From the NCBI GenBank assembly GCA_038501195.1, contig JBBPUQ010000002.1:1550001-1614000 (forward strand): a DNA stretch of 64,000 bases. The letters run 5' to 3'. Below, one piece after another: positions 37,958 through 50,600 of this stretch. The position numbers were made by a program, and so were the translations under genes. Every line of letters starts with the position of its first letter. The stretch's first letter is position 1. The stretch comes from Nemania diffusa. Taxonomy: Eukaryota; Ascomycota; Sordariomycetes; Xylariales; Xylariaceae. The notes beneath the pieces were generated by a model. That model did not search any database and had not been told where the DNA came from. It was given only the letters and a program-made list of their open reading frames with translations.

Positions 37958-38792
37958 ATGTACGCGATATGGCATTTTTACGGTGCGTTACGAAATACAA
38001 CATGACGCCGCCGTGCGGTGCCGTGCGCTGTGTAGTCAGCTAGATGTATAGCCAGGCAGATAAAGCAGGCAAAAAGGCAACCAGTCCCAGATGTCGGGGA
38101 GGACACCAAGCACGAAATCCTAGGTTCAGCGATTATGCAACGCATGCTGCAAACCACATATATGAAAAACACCGTATGGAAATGCGGTTCGGAATGAGAC
38201 GTTCATTAGCGATGATAATACGGATCATCATGCCTTACAATAAACTGCAAATCTATTCCAGTCCATGCGTATGCTCTGCATCTGCAAACTGCCAGAGGAA
38301 TATACTATCTATACCATGGTGCCGTAGCACACGTGCCAGAAATAACTTAGTACTACCAGTCCACCTTAAAATTTTATGGCTGATTCCTAATTCTTATGGT
38401 GATACAGCCCGCGGGAACAGGCACAGATAAGAAAGTGCGTAGCTAAAGTACGACTTATACAGGCTGGTGCTGATACAAGACTGTGCCACGGGTAGTCAAT
38501 AAGGGTATCAAAGAAATGGGTGTGTCATGTCGCAAAACAAGACTCGAGAAAATTATAAAGATGGAATGCACCCCCACCCCCTCTTCCTCTTCTTCTCCCT
38601 TTTCCTTTTCACCATCGCGCCCTCCAGTCCGATGTTTATAGAGAGCCCTGCTTCTCTCTCCCTAGACGTATATCCCAGATCAAGTTAGTCGTAAGAAACC
38701 TTCCAAGTAGAGTTCATAGAGTCATAATTCCCCGAATTTCCCCGTCAGCTCATAGACATGAAAATTGCTTCCCCTTTCTGAAACAAGAAAAA
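37958..38792. other. Spacer between the small gene and CRT10-like gene (convergent)
   Basis: About 0.8 kb of 3' flanks; a C/T-rich tract lies near 38571-38600. I see no supportable gene. Confidence 0.5.
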
Positions 38793-41734
38793 TTAGATAA
38801 CCAAGAGCTCGCTGGTCATCATGTTGCGGTACACCTCATAACTTAGGATCCTGTGGTCATAATAATGCAGCATGATACGGTATCGTCGCTCGCCGAGGAT
38901 GCGGTCGCGCCGGGTCTTGCCCCCTCCATCCAATGGGATAGGTCCGATTGCGACGCCAAGTAGGAGGCACATCGGCCGTAGACGCCGTTCCTCGTCCGTA
39001 AACCTCGGTAGGATGGCCTCTACTTTGAAGCCGCGCCGAAACGAGTAGAACGGGTTGGACGGCCGTGTCAGTGTGATCAAAGCCACCCGGCCGCACATCG
39101 AGCCCGCAACGACCAGAGACAGCTCCGGCACGTGGAGGAGGTTAGAAAAGCGTTCCGGTATAATAGGGATGTTTGGAAGCATGGTTTGTGGGGGTTTCAA
39201 TTGGGTGATGATGGATGGAAACATAATCCCAATGTTAGACGGCTCGCCACCCACAAGCTCGACATCCGTTTCATACGTCCTCATCACTACATTGTTTAGT
39301 GTTAGCGACACCTCACTTGTTTCTTCAAACTTGTGAGGAATATGATAGTAATATAATATATATATTAAGATATGCGTCCTCGAATTAAAAGACGGTTTTT
39401 GTCTCTTCTCATCGAAGTTATGTAGGAAGAAGGATCCTCTTGGATACAACTTACCGCTACTACCGTCAGTGAGGATACCTCTCATACTTCCTGTTTCATC
39501 CCTTCGCTGTGGGCTAGGATGGAAGTGTATTATGGACTTGTCGGCGGTTTCATCCTGGCTTGAAGTCCACTCTTCCGCATAGTCTACGCTGGGGTCGTAC
39601 CATTTATGGTGCACTCCAGCCACCGGCCAGTTGGGTACTACTCTAAAGCGGTGTATTTGGTTATGCCTATACCATGGGTGGCGGTTCGAGTTTTCCTTGA
39701 CATATTTAAGAGCCTCGCCTGTCTGAATATAATAACCGTATTCATCATGGTGGACGTATACGGCTTCTGCCGGTCTTAAACCAAGAGACTCTTCAAAAGA
39801 CCTAGTCGGCAGAAAGCTACTTTCTGGTAAGACAAGAACACCCCAACCTCGAGGTAGTCTGATTTTTTCTGAGTTAGTGTCTAATATATTAAATAGTACG
39901 GGGAAGTGAGGGAGCTTTTTAGGGTAATCTAGGCTAGTTCCGCCAGTCTGTTATCTAATGGGTAATGTACCTAGGTAATGTATATGCTTGGATATATGGG
40001 GGGATGGAGGGACACATATAATTGTTCAACTTACGATAATGGTGTCCTACGGGAAGGGCTCCCAAGAGGCGTTGAGTTCCTATGTATCTCGTATAAACTG
40101 TCAACATACCGGTGAGGGGAATCGGGGACCGGCCAGATATTTAGGAACCAGAGTTTGCCTAAAATGTCGATGGCCAAAACCCCTTCAGCGTCACCATTAA
40201 TATCGCTTGTGAAGGCTACATTTGGAATATTGTTCCCTTGGTCACCGGTTTCAAGAATGAAATGATAACCGTAGTCCCGCCGGCGGAGAGAGGGATCTCC
40301 CAAATGCTCAGCTTCCAAAGAAATATCCCTACCGAAGTCTTCTGATTTCTCTGTTATTTTCCCCTCCAGTGATATTCTTATCAGTAGAAATATATCATGC
40401 AAATACTCCGGCTTCGTGCTCCATTCGGAAGATGAATGTTTCGAGTCTGTCAATGCTAGCGCAAACACATGTACGTGATGGTTATTGTTGCTAACTGCGA
40501 TCAGTCGCGACTTTTTATGGACTGCAAGTCCCCAAGCCGATATTCCAACATTTTGGTGGAAGAATGGCTTCACGATGGCGGAGTTATCATGGGCGCTACC
40601 AGGCTCAAGATGCGAGAGTGCCCTTTCAATATGGGAGCTATAATATGCAACCACGTCGCCATCGTCGCAAGCAAGCAGTAGAATCTCCTCATCACCTAGA
40701 TCGGCCATGATGAGGTGATTCATTTGATGGGGCATGTTGGGATCGATGTAGCCGCCCACTTTCAGGGATTCTTTGCTTACCGGGGGTTTCAGTATCAAAT
40801 CTAGAAAGAGTTAGGTTAGTAACCTATGCATTCACTTGTTCAACCTCTAGGTGACACGCAGATATAATTGAAACCATCTGAGTCCAACGAACAGGGTTTT
40901 CCAAGTAAGGCTTAATAGAACGAACCCGTATCTTGTCTCGGGATGACTTACCAGGACGTGGCGGAAGAGCATGGTCGACACAACTGCGGACTCGAGATAT
41001 GTGGATTCCATTTCTATAAGCCGCGACATACATATTGTAGCGCTGAGATAGAGCGGTGAGATTAAGTCGCCAAGGGGCGATTTCAGGAACATAGTCCCAA
41101 TTGAACTCATCGTCATCGCTTTCTAGGCCTTGATTTACGAGTGGCTGGATTGAATCATTGAAGGCCAATGGGTTGTTCTGGTCGTCAGAGTCTCCTGAGT
41201 CGTCTCCTTCGCTCTCTTGGCTGACTATGTCTGATTGGAAGTCGCCAGCGTCGTCTGAGATGTCATGATCGACCTCGTTGGCTGGGTGGTCTTGATCATC
41301 TTGATCATCTTGGGCGGCTTCGTCATTTTGGACAGCTTCGTCATCTTGGGCGGCACTCATGTGTACGTTAGAGCTAGAGTCTGGGTCCTCGTTGACTGGG
41401 TTGTCTTGATCTTCTTGGCCTTCTTGGTCAACTTCGTTGTCTTGGTCATCTTGGTCATCCTGATCATCTTGGTTGGCACTCATGTGCACATTAGAGTTGG
41501 ATTCGGAGTCAGTGTTAGAGTCAGAGTCCAAGTCGGCAGGGGGGACCGGCAATGGTATCTCCCAGGCGCTTTCCCATGGTATGGCGACGGATGGCTTGAT
41601 GCGATACTGATAGCTACGGCGTTAACATATATCCTACTCAAGCCCCTTACCCTTGTGCTGGTGGGGGATCTGCTTACCCTCTCTCGGCCTGTCGTGCAGT
41701 AGCATGGGCCGACCTCAAGAAGACGCGGCTCCAT
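38793..41734 (-). CDS. CRT10-family protein (WD-like; Rtt101-Mms1/RNR-related regulator)
   Basis: Five exons on the minus strand are proposed: 41734-41678, 41606-40952, 40800-40035, 39933-39455 and 39286-38793, giving 816 aa. All introns (71, 151, 101, 168 bp) have GTAAGT/GTAAGC donors and phases that match. An alternative first donor at 41650 (GTAAGG) would add 9 residues. Family signs are VGGYIDPNMPHQMNHLIMADLGDEEILLLACDDGDVVAYY, GISAWGLAVHKKSRLIAVSNNNHHVHVF, a segment AFTSDINGDAEGVLAIDILGKLWFLNIW, MRTYETDVELV and the terminal YRIMLHYYDHRILSYEV. In budding yeast Crt10 affects ribonucleotide-reductase gene expression and is linked to the Rtt101-Mms1 ubiquitin ligase. A role in replication stress is therefore inferred. 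Between residues about 60 and 150 lies a very acidic, partly duplicated region. The last intron has length 3n and no in-frame stop. Confidence 0.8.
41258..41500 (-). repeat. Duplicated 123-bp acidic coding repeat inside the CRT10-like gene
   Basis: The block beginning GGCACTCATGTG at 41352 recurs at 41475, an offset of 123 bp or 41 codons. In protein both copies begin SNVHMSA and continue with Asp-Gln-Asp triplets (DDQDDQD). The two copies have diverged by several substitutions, so the duplication is not recent. Confidence 0.8.
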
Positions 41735-44700
41735 AGTTGGTTCAAAAGCGCCTCCGCTCCCGTTCCCGCTCCTGTCGTGGTCAAGGGTTTTTTGTTGTTG
41801 TTGCGTCTGCCCTCGCTACAGTTGTCGGCCGTGGTGACACAGGGGAACAGGTCGGATTAGGTTGATGGATTGTAGATGTTGGTTGTTCAATGTTCAATGT
41901 TGAATGTTGTGAGGTTTTGAGTGTTTATGAGTGGAGACGGACTCCCCCCCTCTTACCCGCATTACTTAAACTCACCTAACCTTAGGTATGCTCGCATATT
42001 GATGCTACCTACCCGGGTAGGCAGACTCGGCCTTGCCTGCCTGCTGCCTGCCTGGCTGCGTAGGCAGCTACGGGCGGCATAACTGCCTCGTATGAGAGCC
42101 ACATTACTACCCTATGTACATATGTAGGTAGTCCACATGTGCAGTTAGAAGGCACAAAACACAACTTTCAATATCAGTCATTGTGACTTTAGGTACCTGT
42201 TGCTGTTATATACATATGTATATACACACCTAACAAGGTGGCCCTCCTTCATCTTAGGAGGAATTGAAAAGTGAGCCTTGTCAATATATCACTTGGATAG
42301 ATATAGTCTGTTAATACTCTGGTCCAGACTAAGTCGTAATGACGATATTAGTGATGAAAAAACCACTACCTACCCCAAAGGTACCCCGCACTTGGCCATT
42401 CGAGACAGCTACTATGCCCAGTTTGTTATCTTATCATAGCTACCTAGTCTCAGACCTTGTATAAGTGTAGTCTGGTATTCTGGAGCACATCTGTAGACAT
42501 ACATGCAGAGGTCAATAGTACTAGGTAGGTAGGTATAGGCAAAAACTATACGGGTATGGTTAGCAGTAGTACTATTCATATTAGCTAATAAATGACGAGG
42601 ATAATACCGTTGCTCACTACCTGGAGCCTTAACTGTCATGGAAGAATGAACCCTCTAACCGCTATTTGGTAACGCACGTAAGGATCTTGTCTTGTTTATT
42701 GAGTTCCCCATTCCCGGGCTCAAGGTAAGAAAATCAACACAGGGCAGTCTTTTTCTTATTTTTGTGAAGACCATAAGAATACTTATCTTATGCTTAAGCG
42801 TTCTATGATATGTAGGTCTATACTTAACTACTAAGCATAACCTTCTGTGTTCGCATCGGTAGTCTAAGTTAACACCAGCTATCATTGGTTACCAGCTATC
42901 GGTATTCGACGGAGGGGTCGCAATATTCCCTGAATAATATGCTTTGTCTAGTCTGTCATTGCCAGGAATAGCAATCCAGCTCGTGCTCACAATGAGACTC
43001 CATCACCAAAATTTTACGTACTCGTCAAATGGCCGTCTTTAAGCTAAGCCCTATGACCCGCCGTATTGGGTCTGGTTCAATGGCATTTGCCGAATCGGGC
43101 TCAGGATGCGACAATGTGTAGGATTTAACAAATGAAACGCACCAGGTTGTGAAAAATGTTTCTATACACTGACGATGCTTCTCTTTTATCCTGTGTTACA
43201 ACATAGATAGCATGAAGTGGCCCGGAAAAATAATAATTATAAAATACTCACCATTTCAGTGGAACCCAGAGCCCAGGTACGCTAAGACTCGATTTGATTG
43301 AACAATGAGCAATTCTTCGTTGCGCAGTGAGCTTCCTATTGGCGAAAGATAAGGTGACAAGCTAGTGCTGCTAGTAAGTAGGTACAGAGTATATGTACAG
43401 GGCTACCTATAGTTTCCAAGTCCCACCATCTTACGACTAGATCCTTATCCCGCCTAACCGTTCCGGCAGAGAAGTCCAAGTTCGCTAGTGCAGGTGGGTA
43501 GGTATTTCCGACTCGTGAGATGGAGCTCCCCTAGTGTTAGGTCTCCAAATCTGCGGATAATGAAACAGAGCGTCGAAATTGAATAGTGGAACTCCGCGGA
43601 CAAAACTGCTAGTACCTACATATATATTTACATGGATCCTTACCCGACGCATTAGAGAGGGCACGAATACAAGAAGTATATCCACTCACTTTGCCTAAAA
43701 ATGGTGGTGAGATAATGTCTTGAGTCCCTCGCTGCACATATCCCTGTCATTCCTGCATCTGGTCAGGTAGCCACGGCAATTAGCTGACCAAACGTGGGGG
43801 AGACCTGAGAGATGAACAGGGTCGTATCTTGCATATGTATAGAATTCCAAAACGTCTTGCGATGATGGTTGCATGATAAAATATTTTCCGTCTATGCATT
43901 TCCGCCAGTGTATATCCTACACACCAATGGGCGGCTGCTGTACCGTTATATCTTATCAACGCGGTGGCGCTGAAATCTAGGCTTACAAAGCTGGTCGATG
44001 GGGCTTCAGCCGTGATACGATGCGTACGTAGCGTAGTATGTAACGGGGGAAATTTAAGTTAGGTGTGTATATATGCGTAAATATAGTTGGAGATAGGAAT
44101 TGTTCGGGATCGTTAGCTAGTAGTCCGATTCGTTCGTACGAGGCCATTGCAAATAGAAACGAAGTACGGTAGCAAACTATTTCGTAACAAATACTGCCTA
44201 TCCCTGCAGTTTAGAGGCTCGAGCTTTATTGAGCACAGTTGGCTACTGCAGAGCCTTCTGAGTCTCCACGATATGTCAGGAACTTCAATCAAATGGACTC
44301 GAGTCAATCGATATTACGAGCGTTGAAATAAAGACAACTATTGAAATCATCAATTGTGCCATCACTAAACTCAGGTCCGTACGATGTAACGATTGGAAAA
44401 GCTAAGATTTGCGTCATAGAGAGACGGTGGAGCCGAGAAGTGTGGGGCTAGACTATAACCGGGGAGGGATTATGCAGCAGCGAAGCAGTGCAGAAGGACC
44501 CACTATCCCCACGTCTATTTCTCGGATGCCAAGGGCCAGGGGTCTCCATCCTTCAGACCCGTAGGGTAGTTTTTGCCTCAGCCAGATGAGATGTTGAAAT
44601 TTACGGTAACGATGGCAAAATGGCGAATTGTAACATCGAGCCCAAACGTATTTGAGCAATGGGGAAACATGGAATTCTGGATTTATAAATTCAAAAGGCG

Positions 44701-45753
44701 CAGGTCACAATCCCTCAATGCCCGTTCGTTAGTTGGGTTGTTCGTCTACTTATACTTTCGCTTATACGACCCGGTTCAGCGGAAACGAATCTCTCTATGA
44801 GCATGCGTAGTAGGTATACCACCACCATAATTACTTGGACAACATACAATTACAGACAGCTGGGCCGATATCGCTTCCCAAAGCGAATGACCGAGGTTTT
44901 GGGATCAAACGCCATGCCACGGCAAGGCCCGACGATTAAAGGGCCTTCTGCTCGCCTATTGTCAGGCTATGTAACATGCTTTGCTCGGTGGAATGACTGC
45001 CTGCTTACCTACCTTTTTCTAGCGTGGCTAGAAAGCTCGCTAGCAGATGGGGGTCACCCATAACTTACCTTTCCCCTTCCCTGAGCTTACTTACATACAT
45101 ACATGCATAACACTATCTACAGTACAGCGTAGACAAGTTTCCTAGCGTTAGAGTTTCTCTGATAGTACCTACCAACCGTACTGCAGGTTGTATCCAGCTA
45201 ACATGAGCTGGGGGGAGCTGCTATCGCGCCGGGTCTGATTGGCTGGGGCTACCGACATCTTGTCATTGAAGATCCCCCCAATCGGGAACCTTGTCGTGTG
45301 TGTGTGAATGCCTGGTACCTACCTAGGTAGTTATGCAGTAAGGTTGGTCTACATTAGGTAGTCTTGCTGCAAGACCGTAGTCTAGTAGCTAGTGTGTTTT
45401 TTTGATGTCTATCATTGCGACGCCAAACAAGGTCCCGAATCTCTATATAGCATGGGGACGTCCACATCGGCGCTCGCCCACATGTCAATGTTCCCCTCAC
45501 CTTGCATTCCCTTTTTAAGGTGCTCTATTCATTTGAGAAATATTCCTTTCCTTCATCCAGTATTCGAATTTGGATCTTCGCAGGACAACACGCGGACGAA
45601 AACTCAAGAAAACTCAAGAACCCACCCCCCCCCCCCCCCCCCCGTCCCCCCATCCTTCATATATACTATAGTCGGTGGTCGAACCTCGCGTTGTCTGGAG
45701 ATCTATATTATACGGAACCGAGAACGGGAATTGTCCCTTTCGACGTCGACGCT
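41735..45753. other. 4 kb gene-free spacer between divergent CRT10-like and ammonium-transporter genes
   Basis: No supportable gene. It holds a CTGCC-rich tract near 42020-42060, an 18-bp perfect palindrome at 42207-42224, scattered TAGGTA words, and the presumed ammonium-transporter promoter on the right. That promoter includes a run of 19 C at 45625-45643. A few HGATAR-type words (for example TGATAG near 45159) could serve the nitrogen regulator AreA/Nit2 but are no more frequent than chance by eye. Confidence 0.5.
45625..45643. repeat. Poly(C)19 tract in the ammonium-transporter 5' region
   Basis: Nineteen consecutive C, about 110 bases before the start codon, immediately after a doubled AACTCAAGAA and followed by GTCCCCCC. 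Confidence 0.95.
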
Positions 45754-47630
45754 ATGTCATGGTACCCTTCCTACTCGTGGACAGGGCCCCCTGCCACCTT
45801 CAATGGCACCAATAATCAGACTGGAGGAGATGCCCGTATGTTATTCAGTACCTACGAGGGAGAAAGATTAGCTAACGCGAGACTCAACTTTTGCACAGGG
45901 ACCGAAAACCTAAACCAATGGTATCAATCGGGAGACCAGGCCTTCATTCTCGTCTCGTCTTGCATGGTACTGCTGATGGTACCCGGCATTGCGTTTCTAT
46001 ACTCGGGATTATCGCGAAGGAAATCGGCCTTATCCTTAATATGGGTTTCCATGATGTCTTTCTCCGTCATTATATTCCAGTGGTACTTCTGGGGCTACTC
46101 TCTCGCCTTTAGCAGCACGGCGACGAACGGATTCATCGGCGACTTACACCATTTTGGCCTTACCAACACGCTAGCCAGGCCATCTCCGGGATCCCCGCTC
46201 ATTCCGGAGCTTCTGTATTCCTTCTACCAGGTAAGTTCGTCGAATTCAGTACAAGGGGAGGGCCGAGGAGGGCCTATATGGCACACGTCACATGCTACAC
46301 TGCACGAGAGGAACTCGGTAACATATAGGAGACGAAATAGCTAACGAGTGGCATGATAGATGATGTTCTGCGGTGTCACTGCAGCCCTTGTGACTGGTGC
46401 TGTCGCCGAGCGTGGTCGTGTACTCCCGGCCATGGTATTCATATTCTTCTGGGCCACAATCGTATATTGCCCACTCGCGTGCTGGGCCTGGAACATTAAC
46501 GGCTGGGCCTTCAACTACGGCGTTCTGGATTACGCTGGAGGTGGCCCTGTCGAGATCGGCTCCGGTATGTCGGCACTTGCGTACTCGTGGGTGCTCGGCC
46601 GCCGCCACGAGAAGATGATGCTCAACTTCCGACCGCATAACGTTTCCCTCGTCACCCTCGGAACCGTTCTCCTGTGGTTTGGCTGGCTCGGCTTCAACGG
46701 CGGCTCGTCCTTCGGTGCGAACTTGCGTGCCACGATCGCCTGCTGGAACTCGTGCCTTACGGCTATGTTCGCCGCCATGACATGGTGTCTTCTCGATTAC
46801 CGCCTCGCTAAAAAGTGGTCTATGGTCGGTTGGTGCTCTGGCACCATTTCTGGCCTCGTCGCAGCTACTCCGGCATCTGGTTTCATCCCTCCCTGGGCGT
46901 CCATCGTATTGGGTGTTGTGACAGGCATCTGCTGTAACTTTGCCACCAAAGGTAAGCCGAATATCAATATTCATTTTTAGAATATCCTCTAACCATGCAC
47001 GCTCTAGTTAAATTCGTTGTTGGAATCGACGACTCCCTCGATGTGTTCGCTGAGCACGCAGTTGGCGGCATGGTAGGACTGATCTTCAACGCGCTCTTCG
47101 GCGCGAATTACATCATCGGGCTGGACGGCGTGAACAACGGCGTGTTCCCCGGCGGCTGGGTAGACCACCACTACGCGCAGCTCTACATCCAGGTGGCGTA
47201 CATCGTGGCGACGTCCGCGTACTCGTTCGTCGTGTCGGCCATCATCGCGAAGCTGATCGACCTCGTGCCCGGCCTGCACCTCCGCGCCTCCGAGGAGGCT
47301 GAGCTTATGGGCATGGACGACGACCAGCTCGGCGAATTCGCCTACGACTACGTCGAGGTGCGCCGCGACTTCCTCGCCTGGACGCCCGTCAAGGAGGAGC
47401 CCGTCCCCGGCGGCCACCGCTTCGTGCCCCAGCACGGCATCGAGGAGCACCAGAACCTGGCCAACACGAACGGCCGCTTGCCCCCGGCCTCCGAGCGCCT
47501 CGAGGTCGAGCAGGAGAAGGCTGGAGCGTCCGCGCGCGCCCCGGCTAAAGAGCAGGCTGCGGAGAGCGCGGCGGATGAAAGCACTGCTACTTCGCTGCCG
47601 GTGTCGAGGGGTTCAGCCGAGAAGTCCTGA
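45754..47630 (+). CDS. Mep/Amt-family ammonium transporter
   Basis: Four exons, 45754-45835, 45899-46230, 46360-46951 and 47008-47630, encode 542 aa. All introns (63, 129, 56 bp) have GTATGT/GTAAGT/GTAAGC donors and CTAAC branch sites. The first is needed to form the family's usual TENLNQWYQSGDQAF start of helix 1. It is a plasma-membrane protein with the expected 11 spans. Key residues are in place: the aspartate of YGVLDYAGGGPVEI (D195), the pore histidines in FRPHNVSL (H231) and FAEHAVGGMVG (H352), and WFGWLGFNGGSS. The cytosolic C tail starts LRASEEAELMGMDDDQLGEFAYDYVE, the conserved regulatory stretch, and ends in a long Ala/Glu/Ser-rich extension. Nitrogen-catabolite control is usual for the family. 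Exon 4 is GC-richer than the rest. Uptake of ammonium is confident; whether it is a high-affinity sensor type is not. Confidence 0.93.
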
Positions 47631-50600
47631 CGGAGTGAAAAATATATAATTGCAATGTATCTTCTGTTTATATGATTTTAGCTTAGATATCCCTTTTTTT
47701 TTTACCTTTTCTGGAAAATAGTTTTTTTTTTCTGTATACTCTCAAGCAGGCTAAAATATCTTTCATTGTTTTTGTAGCCTATCTTTTTACTAGGCCATAT
47801 ATATTTATTATGTATTACATAGAAGACGGAGAAGGTCGTTTTATACGCGCAATCATACCCAAATATCTATATTCTGTTCATCGCATTTCTTGGAGCTGGG
47901 CTTTGGTGGTGTTGGCGCGGTGTGATTAGGGAACTCAGTTGCTGGAGTTATGGGGAGCTTCATTCCGGTTCTAAATGATGTGTCGAAGACGGCTTGACTA
48001 GCTTTCTTCGAAGATATTTACAGGAACCTACACGGTACCTTTTTAAATTAGGCCTTGCTATTAGTGTCTAGGTTTCAAGACACGAAATTACCGAGATGAT
48101 CCTATAGAGAAAACGAAGTGTGTTCAAGGCGAGGTATTCTCAGTGAGCTTCGCCAGACTTATCCACTAGTATGCGACTGCCTATGTTGCCAATTCCCATA
48201 CGAGAGCGCCATTAACATGAGCTAGATATATTTGATATGTTACGAGATAACTCTAGGGGGAAATGTTAAGGTTGGTGCTACGGGCACCACTCAAGGCTTG
48301 GAGCCTATCGTCATTGTTCGTCCCGTGAGTACGCCTACTCACATCCCGTTCATCAGCACTTACCATAAGGAATAAATTAGGACAGTTATGATCCTAAATC
48401 CATTTTCTCTCGCTAGCTACCACTTAGGTAGTTGCCTCAGCAAGGTATTTACTGTACTGAGAAGTATAAAAGTATAAGAAGTGAGAAATATAATAGCAAT
48501 CTTGCTCGTTCATATAAGATGAGCGTTAAATAACGGGGAGACTGGCGCATTGCGCGTTTTTAGAAGTGCGACGTACGGACTTTCTAACTGTCAAGGCGGT
48601 CATTGCTTGTTTAGCTAGTGACCGTAGACGGCGACACAAATGCACTTAACTACTAGTATAACTATTCCCGATGGCTGAATGGGCAGCGTGCTTTTATGAA
48701 ACCTCCTTAGAGCCAGCCCCAGCCGTAGCTCGAGAATCGTCTGAAGCAAAGATGGCTTCTGCCAAAGGCTTATTCTACATAAGGAAGACAGGCGTATAAG
48801 ACGATGAGGACTCTTCGCGAGATCTTCCGATGTAGAAAGTATCTCCTTCAAGGCGCTATCTTCTCTTAGAAGCATTCCTATTTTAGAACTCTTCTTGACG
48901 TCAATATCACTAGGACACATCCTTGATGACGTCTTGTTGAGCGGTGCGATAATAATTCCCGCGAAGACTTTGTCATTTATTTTAGACAAGAATCAATAAT
49001 ATTTTACTAGGCTAACTTTGTAGATAGTAGTTAGTGAATGACTGCTAATCTTTTTCTTATTTCTTGCGTTAGGAAAAGTCCTACCTTATACGAGCCATAT
49101 AGGTTGAGCTATCTTCAAACTGCTTACTACCTTCATGTAAAGTATTGTATACTATCATAACAATACCCGTGTGAGCGCAGCTGACTTGTCTGATTGATAT
49201 TGAGATTAATAGACGATCCGAACAGCGTCTATGAATATATAGGAGTTGCCCTGATGTGTAGGATATTCGAGCAGGTTTTGAGGCTATGGGTGACAGGACA
49301 ACAATATAATAATCCCACGTAAAGTATTCACATGGAATCCTTCGGTATTAGACTTATAACATCAAACTCCACCGAGCATAAGAGGAGGTAGCTACTCAAG
49401 ACGGAGGCGCTTTTTAGAATCCTCACATAGATTTGCTATTCTTGTGTTTATGCTACAGATGTCTAGGTCTCGGCTCTAGGTCGTAAGGACTTCTTTCTAT
49501 GAGTAAATGCAAGTTCGTGACACTTTCTACATCCGATTAGCATCGCCATTTACTATGTGTCTTCTTTGCCGCTTATTATTGCCCTAATGCTGTCCTGTTA
49601 TGTACGGCTTCTTGAAAACCCCCCATATTCCACTAATAGGAATCCTTGCATCCGTCTACTTCAAAGTGTATGACTTATAGGAACGTTGATAACTTGTGTT
49701 GAGAGTGCTTCCATAATCTGGAGTCTGCCAAGACGGATCTAAGTGTTAAGTACGAGTGCGAGAAGCTTTCTGTCTAGGCACGTCCGGAAAGGAGATAACA
49801 TCATCCGTTCGAGTCTACCATACACGAAGGCAACTATGTCGCACAACACAGACTTATGACGCTTTGGTATTCGTGTCATATAGTAGAATTACAGGTTCGA
49901 AGATCACCCTGCAGCATATTGCGTCATAAAGCAATTCATGCAAGGCACATACTTCTCACGGCATTGCATTAGCTAGGCGGAATTAGAGACGTCCTAAGAA
50001 ACCCGTGGGAAGGGGTGCGTGCGGTGCTGAAGGGAGCCTCAGCGAGTTAAGGCAAGGCAAGCTGAGGGGGATAGTAGAAGATGCGATCGGATATGCATAT
50101 GTAGAGCGGCATGTTATGCAGCAATACATATTGACGTATAAAGGGGTCGGGTGAGGTAGATCGCTGCATAGGTCTGTATCCGTTCATGAGTTCAGACCGA
50201 CCTATCGCATCTTTGCTGCTGCGAGGCGGCTTGTATCCCGTTAATCAGCAGACCTGGCCTGTCTCGGATCAGTCCTAGGATTTTCATTGTTAGATAGTTA
50301 TCTTGATGTGGAGATTTCGTAGGACTTCGATGCTTGCTTGCCTGTTCTCCCACGCTCATCATCATTGATGTCGTCTGTCTATGCGTTCGCCGTGCAGTCG
50401 ATCAGTCACCCATGATAAGTTGAGATGGGATCTGAGATCTGAGATAAGGATTATATAATATTGACCTGGGGTGAGTTAAGACAGGTAGTTAGCCACTGTC
50501 ACTCCGCAAGCCACGTCGACATCGGATGAGATCGGCCTCCGCGTCTCGAGAGCTTCGAGAAGGCATATGAGAGGGAAATAAGATGAGACTTTCCAGCGAA

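Noticed and set aside
48615..48989. 124-codon minus-strand ORF in the gene-free block
   Set aside because: It starts with TTG, the first ATG is 22 codons in, and no domain was recognised; it could be a relic.
49800..49910. GTTCGAGTC and GGTTCGAAG words resembling a tRNA T-loop
   Set aside because: No matching acceptor, D or anticodon stems could be drawn around them.
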